From JAFDYH01 sp049840875 (GTDB taxonomy: Bacteria; Bacteroidota; Bacteroidia; Chitinophagales; Chitinophagaceae), in the NCBI GenBank assembly GCA_049840875.1, contig JASGJE010000006.1, positions 489,920-553,919 of the forward strand: DNA of 64,000 nt. The letters are read 5' to 3'. The translations under genes and the position numbers were made by a program. The notes beneath the pieces were generated by a model, which worked only from the letters and a program-made list of their open reading frames with translations, searched no databases and was not told where the DNA came from. Shown one piece after another: positions 42,638-50,948 of this stretch (the stretch's first letter is position 1; each line of letters begins with the position of its first letter).

Positions 42638-43639
42638 ATGAATGCCATCGAACTCCAACAACAACTTTTTACAACTATAAAAGGTAAAATACCTGATCAC
42701 CTGTCAGCGCCTGAAGAAATTGCCCGTATGCTTGGTGTAAGTGTGGATAGTGTATACAGGCGTATGCGGGGAGAAAAAGCGATTGCACTGGATGAATTGC
42801 ATATGCTATGCGATCACTATAAAATTTCACTGGATCAGATGATGAACATTCAAACAGGTTCATTTCTATTCCAGGGAAATCTGCTGGATAGCGAGACATT
42901 CCGGTTTGATGCTTATCTCACCGGCGTGATGCACAACATGGCCTATTTCAACAGTTTTAAAGAAAAGGAATTTTATTATTTATGTAAAGACGTTCCGCTT
43001 TTCCAGCATTTTCACTCCCGTGAATTCGCAGCATTCAAATATTATTTCTACATGAAAACGCTGGTCGGGTTTCCTGAATTTAAAAATAAGAAGATCAGCT
43101 TCGATGAATACCCGGATAGTCTATTTGAAATGAGTAAGAAAATATTTGACATTTATTATCAACTGAACGTACATGAATTCTGGAACTATGAAAGTTTGAA
43201 CAGTACGCTTCGGCAGATAGAGTATTATGTTGAAGGCAGGATGTTCCAGTCAAATGAGGATGCAATAAAAGTGTATGAAGCGCTGGAACGCTTCTTTAAT
43301 CATATAGAAAAACAGGCGGAATTGGGATATCGATTTAAAGAAGACGATCCGGATAAAACGCCAATCGGCAAATTTTCTATGTACGTCAATGAAACCGTTT
43401 TGCTGGATAATAATATACTGGTTATTCTCGATGGCGTGAAACTGGTGATCGTTCCGCACTCGGCAGTGAATTATATGATGAGCAGGGACATAAAATTTAC
43501 AGAAAACTTTTACCGTTATATAAAAAATATGGAGAAGCGATCGACGATGGTGAGCCAGGTGAGTGAAAAAGAACGAGCCCGTTTTTTTAAACATATGCGG
43601 GATAAAATACAAAGCAGGAAACACGCGATGAAGTTTTAG
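42638..43639 (+). CDS. HTH-domain protein of the same family (paralogue 2)
   Basis: 333 residues, colinear with the previous gene. The HTH is at the N-terminus (ARMLGVSVDSVYRRMRGEKAIALDELHMLCDHYKISLDQM). The helical remainder shares LEALIERFFNH-like and YEALERFFNHIEKQAELGYRF segments, the match to paralogue 1 being EAELGIKF, and both end with ERSTMVS/RRSTMIS motifs. By eye the two are clearly related but well diverged. They are 9 bp apart and probably co-transcribed, which would fit a heteromeric or specialised pair. Confidence 0.7.
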   Translation: MNAIELQQQLFTTIKGKIPDHLSAPEEIARMLGVSVDSVYRRMRGEKAIALDELHMLCDHYKISLDQMMNIQTGSFLFQGNLLDSETFRFDAYLTGVMHNMAYFNSFKEKEFYYLCKDVPLFQHFHSREFAAFKYYFYMKTLVGFPEFKNKKISFDEYPDSLFEMSKKIFDIYYQLNVHEFWNYESLNSTLRQIEYYVEGRMFQSNEDAIKVYEALERFFNHIEKQAELGYRFKEDDPDKTPIGKFSMYVNETVLLDNNILVILDGVKLVIVPHSAVNYMMSRDIKFTENFYRYIKNMEKRSTMVSQVSEKERARFFKHMRDKIQSRKHAMKF

Positions 43640-43665
43640 CACCTTCTTTATTTCAAATAAGAAAG

Positions 43666-43673
43666 TATTTTTG
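43666..43673 (+). promoter_or_regulatory. -7 box for the DUF4197 gene
   Basis: TATTTTTG, 36 nt before the ATG at 43710. It gives the lipoprotein gene its own promoter, separate from the HTH pair. Confidence 0.5.
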
Positions 43674-43709
43674 CCAAACTACCTTTTCGAAAACGAAATC
43701 AATTGATAT

Positions 43710-44423
43710 ATGAAAACTCTTTTATTTACATTCCTGTTTATAATTTCTTTCATTTCCTGCGATACACTGAAAAATTTACCAATATCCACAACCGGTAATA
43801 CGGTTGTAATAACTGAAGGCGAAGCTGGCCAGGGTATTAAAGAAGCATTGGCCCAGGGAATTACAAATGCCGTTCTGAATCTTAATAAAACAGATGGTTT
43901 TTTTGGAAATGCATTTTACAAACTATTGATGCCGCCGGATGCTCAAAAGGTTGTGAACACGTTGAATGAACTCGGCATGAACAAGCTCGTAGATAAAGCC
44001 GTTCTTGCAATCAATCGTGGTGCAGAAGATGCCGTGGGATATGCAAAGCCAATATTTGCTGATGCAATCAAAGAAATGACGATTGTTGATGCATTGAACA
44101 TTGTAAAAGGACAGAAGGACGCGGCTACCCAATATTTCAAATCAAAGACAACGGAGAAATTAATTGCTGCATTTACCCCATCTGTAAAAGGTTCGTTGGA
44201 TAAAGTAAGCGCCACAAAATATTATGGTGACGTGATCAATACCTACAATAATTTTCCAACCACGTTTAAAAAAGTAAATCCTGATCTTACTTCTTATGTT
44301 GTAGGTAAAGCGGTTGATGCACTATTCGACCAGGTAGCAAAAGAAGAAGCAAACATCCGCGCCAATCCATTGGCGAGAACAACAGATATTTTGAAAAAAG
44401 TATTTGCAAACGCAGGCTTTTAA
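43710..44423 (+). CDS. DUF4197 lipoprotein
   Basis: 237 residues. The first ~18 form a lipoprotein signal (FLFIISFISC, lipobox ending in Cys-18). The mature part is helical and Ala-rich, with AGQGIKEALAQGITNAV and KLLMPPDAQKV, the latter near the family's conserved I-x-L-P motif. DUF4197 proteins are periplasmic or outer-membrane-anchored, with unknown function. The stop overlaps that of the convergent 90-residue gene. Confidence 0.85.
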   Translation: MKTLLFTFLFIISFISCDTLKNLPISTTGNTVVITEGEAGQGIKEALAQGITNAVLNLNKTDGFFGNAFYKLLMPPDAQKVVNTLNELGMNKLVDKAVLAINRGAEDAVGYAKPIFADAIKEMTIVDALNIVKGQKDAATQYFKSKTTEKLIAAFTPSVKGSLDKVSATKYYGDVINTYNNFPTTFKKVNPDLTSYVVGKAVDALFDQVAKEEANIRANPLARTTDILKKVFANAGF

Positions 44424-44692
44424 TCCAGTTCTATGTTTCCTGCAAGTAATACTTGCCATGCATCATCAATCTTTCCTTGTCCCAACAATTTTTTGGCATA
44501 CAAGTGAAGTTCTTTTTCCATTTCATCGGGATTGAGGCTGTAGTACTGAATAATCTGTTTTAGATGATTGTCCTCGAATGAGGGATTGATAACCGGTAAT
44601 TCATTTACACCGCACAATTGGTCAAGATTTGCATCGCTGAAGATTTCGCTATTGCGAATTATAAGAGGCAACATGTCTCTACCTAATGCCAT
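44420..44692 (-). CDS. Small conserved protein, unknown function
   Basis: 90 residues, no signal or membrane segment and rich in acidic residues. It begins MALGRDMLPLIIRNSEIFSD. The C-terminal part is helical (LHLYAKKLLGQGKIDDAWQVLLAGN). I do not recognise a domain; it reads like a short helical binding protein. It ends with a stop overlapping that of the convergent DUF4197 gene and is transcribed away from paaA, whose start lies 60 bp upstream of it. Confidence 0.55.
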   Translation of the reverse strand: MALGRDMLPLIIRNSEIFSDANLDQLCGVNELPVINPSFEDNHLKQIIQYYSLNPDEMEKELHLYAKKLLGQGKIDDAWQVLLAGNIELD

Positions 44693-44752
44693 AAGGACTT
44701 TTATCTTCTGTTCAAAACTCTAACAGATGTTAGTAACTTAGCAAAATACAAA

Positions 44753-45700
44753 TTGTTTGTCGTGCAGGAACAGGAAAATTTTTTTCAGCAAAAGATTGAC
44801 TCAGAGATAAAAATTGAGCCGAAGGACTGGATGCCGGAGGCTTATCGTAAAACGCTTATCCGGCAAATCAGTCAGCATGCACATAGTGAAATTGTTGGTA
44901 TGCTGCCGGAAGGAAACTGGATTACTAGGGCGCCATCGTTGAAGCGAAAAGCGATCTTGCTTGCGAAAGTGCAGGACGAAGCGGGACATGGGTTATATCT
45001 CTATTGCGCCGCAGAAACGTTGGGTACGACAAGAGAACAGACGATAAATGACTTGCATAGCGGGAAAGCGAAATACTCTTCGATTTTCAATTACCCAACA
45101 TTAACATGGGCTGATATTGGTGCAATTGGTTGGTTGGTGGATGGTGCAGCGATACTGAACCAGGTAATGCTGTGCAGAACTTCATACGGTCCGTATGCAA
45201 GAGCGATGGTACGCATTTGTAAAGAAGAGAGTTTTCATCAGCGGCAAGGATTTGAAATATTATTGATTTTATCAAAAGGAACAAAAGAACAAAGAGAAAT
45301 GTGCCAGGATGCCATTAACCGCTGGTACTGGCCATCATTAATGATGTTCGGCCCGCATGATGGTGAATCAACACATAGCGAACAAAGCACGATCTGGAAA
45401 ATAAAGCGAATGAGCAATGATGAATTGCGGCAGAAATTTGTAGACATGATTGCAGAACAAGTGAAAGTTTTAGGTATGACGATTCCGGATCAAGATTTGA
45501 AATGGAATGATGAGAGAAAGCATTATGACTTTGGTGAAATAGATTGGAACGAATTCTGGAACGTAGTAAAGGGAAACGGCCCTTGCAATAAAGAAAGACT
45601 GGAAGCGAGAAAAAAAGCATGGGAAGAAGGTGAATGGGTGAGAGAAGCGGCAAGTGTATATGCGGAGAAAAAGAAAATGAGTCAAAAGAAGATTGCATGA
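44753..45700 (+). CDS. paaA: Phenylacetyl-CoA epoxidase catalytic subunit PaaA
   Basis: Di-iron oxygenase subunit of the ring 1,2-epoxidase. The ferritin-like helices carry metal ligands such as KVQDEAGHGLYLY (Glu and His) and ICKEESFHQRQGFEIL. WMPEAYRKTLIRQISQHAHSEIVGMLPEGNW is the family N-terminal block. At 315 residues it is standard. The start is uncertain: TTG at 44753 or GTG at 44762 would both work, and no ATG is available. It is alone here, about 24 kb from paaB and paaC, its complex partners. Confidence 0.93.
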   Translation: MFVVQEQENFFQQKIDSEIKIEPKDWMPEAYRKTLIRQISQHAHSEIVGMLPEGNWITRAPSLKRKAILLAKVQDEAGHGLYLYCAAETLGTTREQTINDLHSGKAKYSSIFNYPTLTWADIGAIGWLVDGAAILNQVMLCRTSYGPYARAMVRICKEESFHQRQGFEILLILSKGTKEQREMCQDAINRWYWPSLMMFGPHDGESTHSEQSTIWKIKRMSNDELRQKFVDMIAEQVKVLGMTIPDQDLKWNDERKHYDFGEIDWNEFWNVVKGNGPCNKERLEARKKAWEEGEWVREAASVYAEKKKMSQKKIA

Positions 45701-45754
45701 TTGCGGCGTAAAATTTAACTACTAAGTCTTTCATTCCCCAATATCTTTACAGCT

Positions 45755-46582
45755 ATGTCCACGCTCACAATAACAATAATTCAATCTCATCTCCATTGGA
45801 AAGACAAAGCCGCTAATCTGAAAATGTTTGAAGAGAAAATTGAAAACATTAAAGAGAAAACTGAAATTGTTGTTTTGCCGGAAATGTTTTCAACAGGATT
45901 TGTGATTGAACCAGCGGAACTGGCCGAAACAATGGATGGTGAAACCGTTCAGTGGATGAAACGTGTTTCTGCAAAACGAAAAATTATTCTCGCCGGAAGT
46001 GTGATCATAAAAGAAAATGATGACGCCGGATTACACTTTTATAATCGTTTAATCTGGATGTTGCCGAATGGCGAATGTGGTTTTTATGACAAACGGCACC
46101 GGTTTGCTTTTGCAGGTGAAGATCAGCGTTATACTGCAGGTAATAAACGATTGATTGCGTCTGTAAAAGGCTGGAAGATCAATCTTCTTGTGTGTTATGA
46201 TTTGCGTTTCCCTGTCTGGAGTCGTCAGTCGCCGGATACGGAAGATAGTTTGCCGGAGTATGATGTATTGGTTTACGTTGCCAATTGGCCCGAGCGGCGC
46301 AATCACGCCTGGAAAACTTTGCTACAGGCAAGGGCGATCGAAAATCAATGTTATGTTGTTGGCGTAAATCGTGTTGGAAAAGACGGCACCGATTTATATC
46401 ATAGCGGCGATAGTATGATTATCGATCCGCTTGGAGAAGCGATTTATCATAAAAAAGACGATGAAGATATTTTTACGATTACTATTGATAAAGATGGCCT
46501 ACAGAATGTCCGTGAGAAATTTCCTTTCTGGAAAGACGCTGATAACTTTTCCATTCTCAACGGCGATGATGATATCTTTTAA
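45755..46582 (+). CDS. Omega-amidase (nitrilase family, YafV-like)
   Basis: A 275-residue C-N hydrolase. The Glu-Lys-Cys catalytic set is visible: glutamate in VVLPEMFSTGF, lysine in FYDKRHRFAF, and cysteine in LVCYDLRFPVW. YafV and mammalian Nit2 hydrolyse the keto acid amides alpha-ketoglutaramate and ketosuccinamate left by glutamine or asparagine transamination. The ATG at 45755 follows a weak -7-like TATCTTTA. It lies 54 bp past paaA, and a methyltransferase gene follows after 33 bp. Confidence 0.88.
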   Translation: MSTLTITIIQSHLHWKDKAANLKMFEEKIENIKEKTEIVVLPEMFSTGFVIEPAELAETMDGETVQWMKRVSAKRKIILAGSVIIKENDDAGLHFYNRLIWMLPNGECGFYDKRHRFAFAGEDQRYTAGNKRLIASVKGWKINLLVCYDLRFPVWSRQSPDTEDSLPEYDVLVYVANWPERRNHAWKTLLQARAIENQCYVVGVNRVGKDGTDLYHSGDSMIIDPLGEAIYHKKDDEDIFTITIDKDGLQNVREKFPFWKDADNFSILNGDDDIF

Positions 46583-46615
46583 GTCATTCAGAAATTTGTT
46601 CAAGACTCCTGAAAA

Positions 46616-47308
46616 ATGATTAAACAGGCAATAAAAAATTGGTTAGCCAGGAAAGGATACACAATTATAAAAACGACTCCTGATGAAGTCGATCAAATGA
46701 TTCCCGAACAACTGCCTCAGCATTTATTTGAAAATAGTCGTGTGTATAGCCGGCGTGAAGATGTTTTAGCTACTATTCCAAAGGGAGGTGTTATAGCCGA
46801 GGTTGGTGTTGGCTACGGATATTTTACTTCATTGTTATTGGAGCATTTGCAACCGCAGAAATTTATTGCAATCGACAGTTTTGCTTTTACTGTTGGCAAT
46901 GAGCCATGGAAGCAAACAATTCTGAAAGATAACGGGCTTTCTCATATCGATTATTATCAGCAAAAATTTGCAAAGGAAACAGGAGAAGGAAAGCTTGAAA
47001 TACACAAAGGATTATCATGGGATTGCCTGGCTAAGCTGCCGGATCAATCTCTCGACTATTTATACCTGGACGCAGGCCATTCTTATGAAGAAGTAAAAAA
47101 AGATATTGCTGCATTAAAAAGTAAAATGAAAGACCAAAGCATTATACAATTCAATGATTATACGCTGCTGGATGCATTTGCATTAATTCCATATGGAGTT
47201 CCAAAAGCTGTTCATGAATTATTACTGGAAGAAAACTATGAAGTGATTGGATTATGCCTTCATCGTCAATTTTTCAACGATCTTATTGTGAGAAAAAAGA
47301 CAACGTGA
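46616..47308 (+). CDS. Class I SAM-dependent methyltransferase (Methyltransf_24-like)
   Basis: 230 residues. The SAM-binding motif I is GVIAEVGVGYGYFTSLLLEHLQ in divergent form, with the acidic DYLYLDAGHSYEEVKKDI segment following. This type methylates small molecules or sugars; the substrate is unknown. Starts at ATG 46616, just after the omega-amidase gene. A glycan or secondary-metabolite role is possible, but nothing here supports it strongly. Confidence 0.8.
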   Translation: MIKQAIKNWLARKGYTIIKTTPDEVDQMIPEQLPQHLFENSRVYSRREDVLATIPKGGVIAEVGVGYGYFTSLLLEHLQPQKFIAIDSFAFTVGNEPWKQTILKDNGLSHIDYYQQKFAKETGEGKLEIHKGLSWDCLAKLPDQSLDYLYLDAGHSYEEVKKDIAALKSKMKDQSIIQFNDYTLLDAFALIPYGVPKAVHELLLEENYEVIGLCLHRQFFNDLIVRKKTT

Positions 47309-47341
47309 TATTCAGAGAGAATATGTTGTCAGAACAAAACA

Positions 47342-48838
47342 TTATTTTTTCATTTTTTCCTGGTCTTCTTTTATCAGTTCCTTCACTTTATCCATTTTAT
47401 AATCTTTGCCATTTCGTATAGCCTCCACAGTGGGCTTTACTTCTACTTCTGGAATAATTCCCCGGCCATTTTTTGGATTATTCTTATCGATCACCAGCCG
47501 GAACAATGGCAAGCGAAAACGAACACCTGTTTCCGGTAATACAACATCCGGTATTAACCACGCAGTATTGCCATAAGCGCCGCCACCGGTTTCTTCGCCC
47601 ACAACGATCACATTATCTTCTGTGATGACTGACTCAGTGAATAATGAAGTCGCAGAAAAAGAATTGCCTCCAATCAGTATATACGTTTTACCATCGAAGT
47701 GATTTTTCTTCTTGGGCTTAAAATAATGTCGTTCAAAATAACCAAAGTGATAATAACCGTCGTCCCTTTTTTTAGTAGCAAACCACATAAATACGCGGTT
47801 GAAAAAATAATTCTGTACGTATTTGCTATAAGCATTGTGCCGGCTTATGGCATATAGTGAGTCGGCAAGCTTAAAGGGTTTATCAATTAAAAACTTTGAA
47901 AGCAACGTTGAATTCATCACATTACCACCGCCATTTCCCCTGAGATCGATAACGAGGTATTGAATGTTATTTTCCCTAAGCTGCCTGAACGAACGACGAA
48001 AAAAGCGCTTTAAACGATAACCGCGACTGAATGTGTTAACATCCATTGTGGCTGTTTTATTCGAAAGATCCATTTGTAATTGTCGCGCTGATAACAATTC
48101 ACCAAGTTTTCGTTCATGGCGGCTTGTTTTTTCAAATTCACGGCGTGGTATCCTGTTCAATGAATCTTTCAATGGATTGTAAACCGGAATCGTAATGGAT
48201 TTTAAAGCGCCGCCGCTGTCAACATAATTAACGGTATACGTATCGCTTGACCCATAGATGCTTGTGAAACTGGCTCCGAAGGTTCCCCTGTTGCTTAGTG
48301 TTTGAAATTTATGCGTACGATTATAACCATCTGCAGGAAGATACTGGAAAATGGTGTCTGTGATTTCTTTGATTGATCTGTTATTAATTCCGGTTATTAC
48401 AGTGCCGCGTCGCAGAATAGAGTCATTACGGTTCAGATTAGCTGCAACTGTAGCCGTATCATCCCAGAGTTTTAAACTAAGTGGAAAAATTTTAAAACCG
48501 GTACTATCAAGATGGCGGAAATAATGTTTTGATGCCTTAACAGAAGTATGGCCACAATCAATTTTGGAAACGACATAACTGAGCACTTTTCTGAATTCGG
48601 GTTCCGTCATGGAATCCTTCAGTTGTCTTTCACCTTGCTTGAAATAAAAATCCATGCTATCCTTCGAGGTGTACCAATACAATCCGGGATGCGATTCTTT
48701 TAAAACGTTTTCAAAAACGCGATAATCGTATTCAACTTCTTTTGGAGAATATTTATGATTGGAACGAAAAGATGATCTGCTGACATTGCAGCTTGAAATG
48801 ATAAAAGCAAGGATAAGTACATTTAGAAAAAACCTCAT
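47342..48838 (-). CDS. S41 family peptidase lipoprotein
   Basis: 498 residues. The lipoprotein signal (MRFFLNVLILAFIISSC) is at the start chosen here, 48838; the longer frame from 48907 lies upstream of it and includes repeat DNA. A PDZ-like part precedes the S41 catalytic domain, with the serine in ILIGGNSFSATSLFTE, preceded by LVIDLRGNGGGNVMNS and followed by VGEETGGGAYG. S41 proteases of this type are periplasmic or outer-membrane. The gene lies beside thiL on the same strand. Confidence 0.88.
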   Translation of the reverse strand: MRFFLNVLILAFIISSCNVSRSSFRSNHKYSPKEVEYDYRVFENVLKESHPGLYWYTSKDSMDFYFKQGERQLKDSMTEPEFRKVLSYVVSKIDCGHTSVKASKHYFRHLDSTGFKIFPLSLKLWDDTATVAANLNRNDSILRRGTVITGINNRSIKEITDTIFQYLPADGYNRTHKFQTLSNRGTFGASFTSIYGSSDTYTVNYVDSGGALKSITIPVYNPLKDSLNRIPRREFEKTSRHERKLGELLSARQLQMDLSNKTATMDVNTFSRGYRLKRFFRRSFRQLRENNIQYLVIDLRGNGGGNVMNSTLLSKFLIDKPFKLADSLYAISRHNAYSKYVQNYFFNRVFMWFATKKRDDGYYHFGYFERHYFKPKKKNHFDGKTYILIGGNSFSATSLFTESVITEDNVIVVGEETGGGAYGNTAWLIPDVVLPETGVRFRLPLFRLVIDKNNPKNGRGIIPEVEVKPTVEAIRNGKDYKMDKVKELIKEDQEKMKK

Positions 48839-48867
48839 TTCCTTCAATCTCTTATTATTATTAGTCG

Positions 48868-48949
48868 GAAGTCCGGAAGTCGGTAAGAAAGATTCTATCC
48901 TGGTCATCGTCCCTCTGACTTTTGGACTTTTCGTCTTCAGACTTATTGC
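48868..48949. repeat. GTCCGGAAGTC-type imperfect inverted repeat (intergenic copy)
   Basis: Direct repeats of GGAAGTC on the left are mirrored on the right by GACTTT-type units, in the gap between the S41 gene and thiL. The same units occur inside the NadR-type gene at 57061-57192. Confidence 0.55.
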
Positions 48950-49971
48950 ATATGATTCCAGCCCTGGGCCGTCAGCGGATGTTTATTCCCACCTTTTGTC
49001 ATGATGTTTGTTCCCGCCTCTGCGTCCGTCATATAGCCAATCACGCTGATTCCTTCATTTAACGCTATTTTGTCGTAATCATTTTGCGACAAGGTAAATA
49101 AAAGCTCATAATCTTCTCCACCGCTGAGGGCACAGGCTGTCGGATCGATTTTGAATTTATATGCCGCATTCTTCATCTCCTCAGCAATTGGAATTTTTTC
49201 TTCGTAAAGAACACATCCCAGGTTACTATCCTTGCAGATATGTAGAATTTCCGAACTCAGCCCATCACTGATGTCCATCATCGCTGTCGGCATAATTCCT
49301 TCCCGTTCAAAATATGCTATAGCATCCTTTCTTGCTTCCGGTTTTAATAATTTTCCGATAACCCATTCTTCACCTTCAAGATCTGGCTGCACGCCGGGGC
49401 TTTCAAGATAAATTTTCTTTTCTCTTTCCAAAAACAATAACCCCACATAAGCGGCACCCAATGTTCCTGTCACGCAAAGCAAATCCCCCTTTTTGGCTGT
49501 ACTGCGTTTTACATATTTATCCGGGCTTACTTCTCCAATAGCTGTTACGGAAATAATAAATCCTTTCTGGGAAGAAGTGGTGTCACCTCCAACCAGGTCA
49601 ACGCCATACTGCTCGCATGCTGCATACACTCCTTCATAAAACTCATCCAAGGCTTCCAGGCTGATGCGATTGCTAAGACCAATGCTCATAGTAACCTGTG
49701 TTGGCGTTGCATTCATTGCATAAATATCACTCAGGTTAACGACGATGCTTTTATAACCCAAATGTTTCAGTGGCGTATAAACCAAATCGAAATGAACATT
49801 TTCAATCAACAAATCTGTCGAAACAACAGTTTGTTTACCAAAATGATCAATCACGGCTGCATCGTCGCCCACACCAACAATCGATGATGCATTCTGCAGC
49901 TCTATATTCCTGGTGAGATGCTCGATCAAACCAAATTCTCCGAGTGATGATATTTCTGTACGTTCAGACAT
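48943..49971 (-). CDS. thiL: Thiamine-monophosphate kinase
   Basis: Phosphorylates thiamine monophosphate to thiamine diphosphate, the last step of coenzyme synthesis. 342 residues with the AIR-synthase-like fold: GEFGLIEHLTR, VGVGDDAAVID (metal aspartates), LIENVHFDL, NLSDIYAMNATP, MDISDGLSSE and ALSGGEDYELLFT. Starts at ATG 49971 just after a spacer. It is followed by the S41 gene on the same strand. Confidence 0.95.
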   Translation of the reverse strand: MSERTEISSLGEFGLIEHLTRNIELQNASSIVGVGDDAAVIDHFGKQTVVSTDLLIENVHFDLVYTPLKHLGYKSIVVNLSDIYAMNATPTQVTMSIGLSNRISLEALDEFYEGVYAACEQYGVDLVGGDTTSSQKGFIISVTAIGEVSPDKYVKRSTAKKGDLLCVTGTLGAAYVGLLFLEREKKIYLESPGVQPDLEGEEWVIGKLLKPEARKDAIAYFEREGIMPTAMMDISDGLSSEILHICKDSNLGCVLYEEKIPIAEEMKNAAYKFKIDPTACALSGGEDYELLFTLSQNDYDKIALNEGISVIGYMTDAEAGTNIMTKGGNKHPLTAQGWNHMQ

Positions 49972-50063
49972 CTTTTTATTTTTGATTTCGGATGTACGAT
50001 TTCTGATTTATTGTACAGGAGAACGGAAAATTTTAAAAGAATCCGAAATCCTACATCCAAAAT

Positions 50064-50837
50064 CTACATTCGATTATTGATCCACTTTACCAATTCATCA
50101 TGAATCTTTCCATTGGTAGCAATGATTCCATGTTGATAAGGCGAAAACTTATCGCCTTTTAAGTCCGTTACCTTGCCGCCCGATTCTTCAACAATTAAAT
50201 AACCTGCTGAACTATCCCACGCTTCCAGTTTATGTTCATAAAATCCATCAAACCGACCGCACGCAACCCAGCAAAGATCGATCGCTGCTGAACCTAATCG
50301 TCTCACAGGAACGCCTGTACGAATCAATCGTTCAAACACCTGCAATGGTCCATTTTCACTATCAAGATACGTGTATGGAAAACCAGTAACGAGGCAGGAT
50401 TTCACCACAGATGCCTCACTACTAACCTGGATCTTTTTTTCATTCAGTACAGCGCCTTTTCCTTTTTCAGCAAAAAACAATTCATTCAGATGCGGATTAT
50501 AAACTGCGCCCATTACAATCTCTTTGTTATGTTCTATACCAATAGAAACACAATTCAACGGAATGCCTTTGGAAAAATTGATCGTTCCGTCAATCGGGTC
50601 GATTATCCATTTGTAATTCGAATCCTGTATAATTTCCCCGGCCTCTTCGCTTAATATATAATGATCAGGATACTGATCTTTAATCACTTTCATGATTGCT
50701 TTTTCTGCAGCATGATCAGCTTCGGTGACAGGATTGTTTACTCCTTCCTTGTATGATATTTTAAAATCGTTGTTAAAGAACTTTTGTATTTCAGCAGCGC
50801 CAGCCTTTACAGCATTTAAAAGGGTATTTTTTAGCAT
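50064..50837 (-). CDS. Inositol monophosphatase family protein (SuhB-like)
   Basis: 257 residues. The Mg2+-dependent phosphatase motifs are SEEAG, WIIDPIDGTINFSKG and CWVACGRFDGFYEHKLEAWD. It cleaves inositol phosphates or related sugar phosphates. The start at 50837 (MLKNTLLNAV) is favoured: the -7 box at 50841-50848 lies 3 nt upstream, and the TTG at 50843 is part of that box. This would make the message leaderless. Divergent from the glycosyltransferase fusion gene. Confidence 0.93.
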   Translation of the reverse strand: MLKNTLLNAVKAGAAEIQKFFNNDFKISYKEGVNNPVTEADHAAEKAIMKVIKDQYPDHYILSEEAGEIIQDSNYKWIIDPIDGTINFSKGIPLNCVSIGIEHNKEIVMGAVYNPHLNELFFAEKGKGAVLNEKKIQVSSEASVVKSCLVTGFPYTYLDSENGPLQVFERLIRTGVPVRRLGSAAIDLCWVACGRFDGFYEHKLEAWDSSAGYLIVEESGGKVTDLKGDKFSPYQHGIIATNGKIHDELVKWINNRM

Positions 50838-50840
50838 GCG

Positions 50841-50848
50841 CAAAGATA
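50841..50848 (-). promoter_or_regulatory. -7 box for the inositol monophosphatase gene
   Basis: TATCTTTG on the minus strand, 3 nt before the ATG at 50837, so the start codon coincides with the expected transcription start. Confidence 0.6.
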
Positions 50849-50909
50849 CTAAACTCGCCAGCGGGAAACCGGCGAGAAAAGAAATTCTTTACCGGCAACG
50901 CAGAACGTT

Positions 50910-50917
50910 TATTTTTG
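50910..50917 (+). promoter_or_regulatory. -7 box for the GT2 fusion gene
   Basis: TATTTTTG, 31 nt before the ATG at 50949. The divergent promoters of the GT2 and inositol monophosphatase genes are about 60 bp apart. Confidence 0.5.
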
Positions 50918-50948
50918 AACAAATCATTAGAATTCAGGCTGAAAAGAC

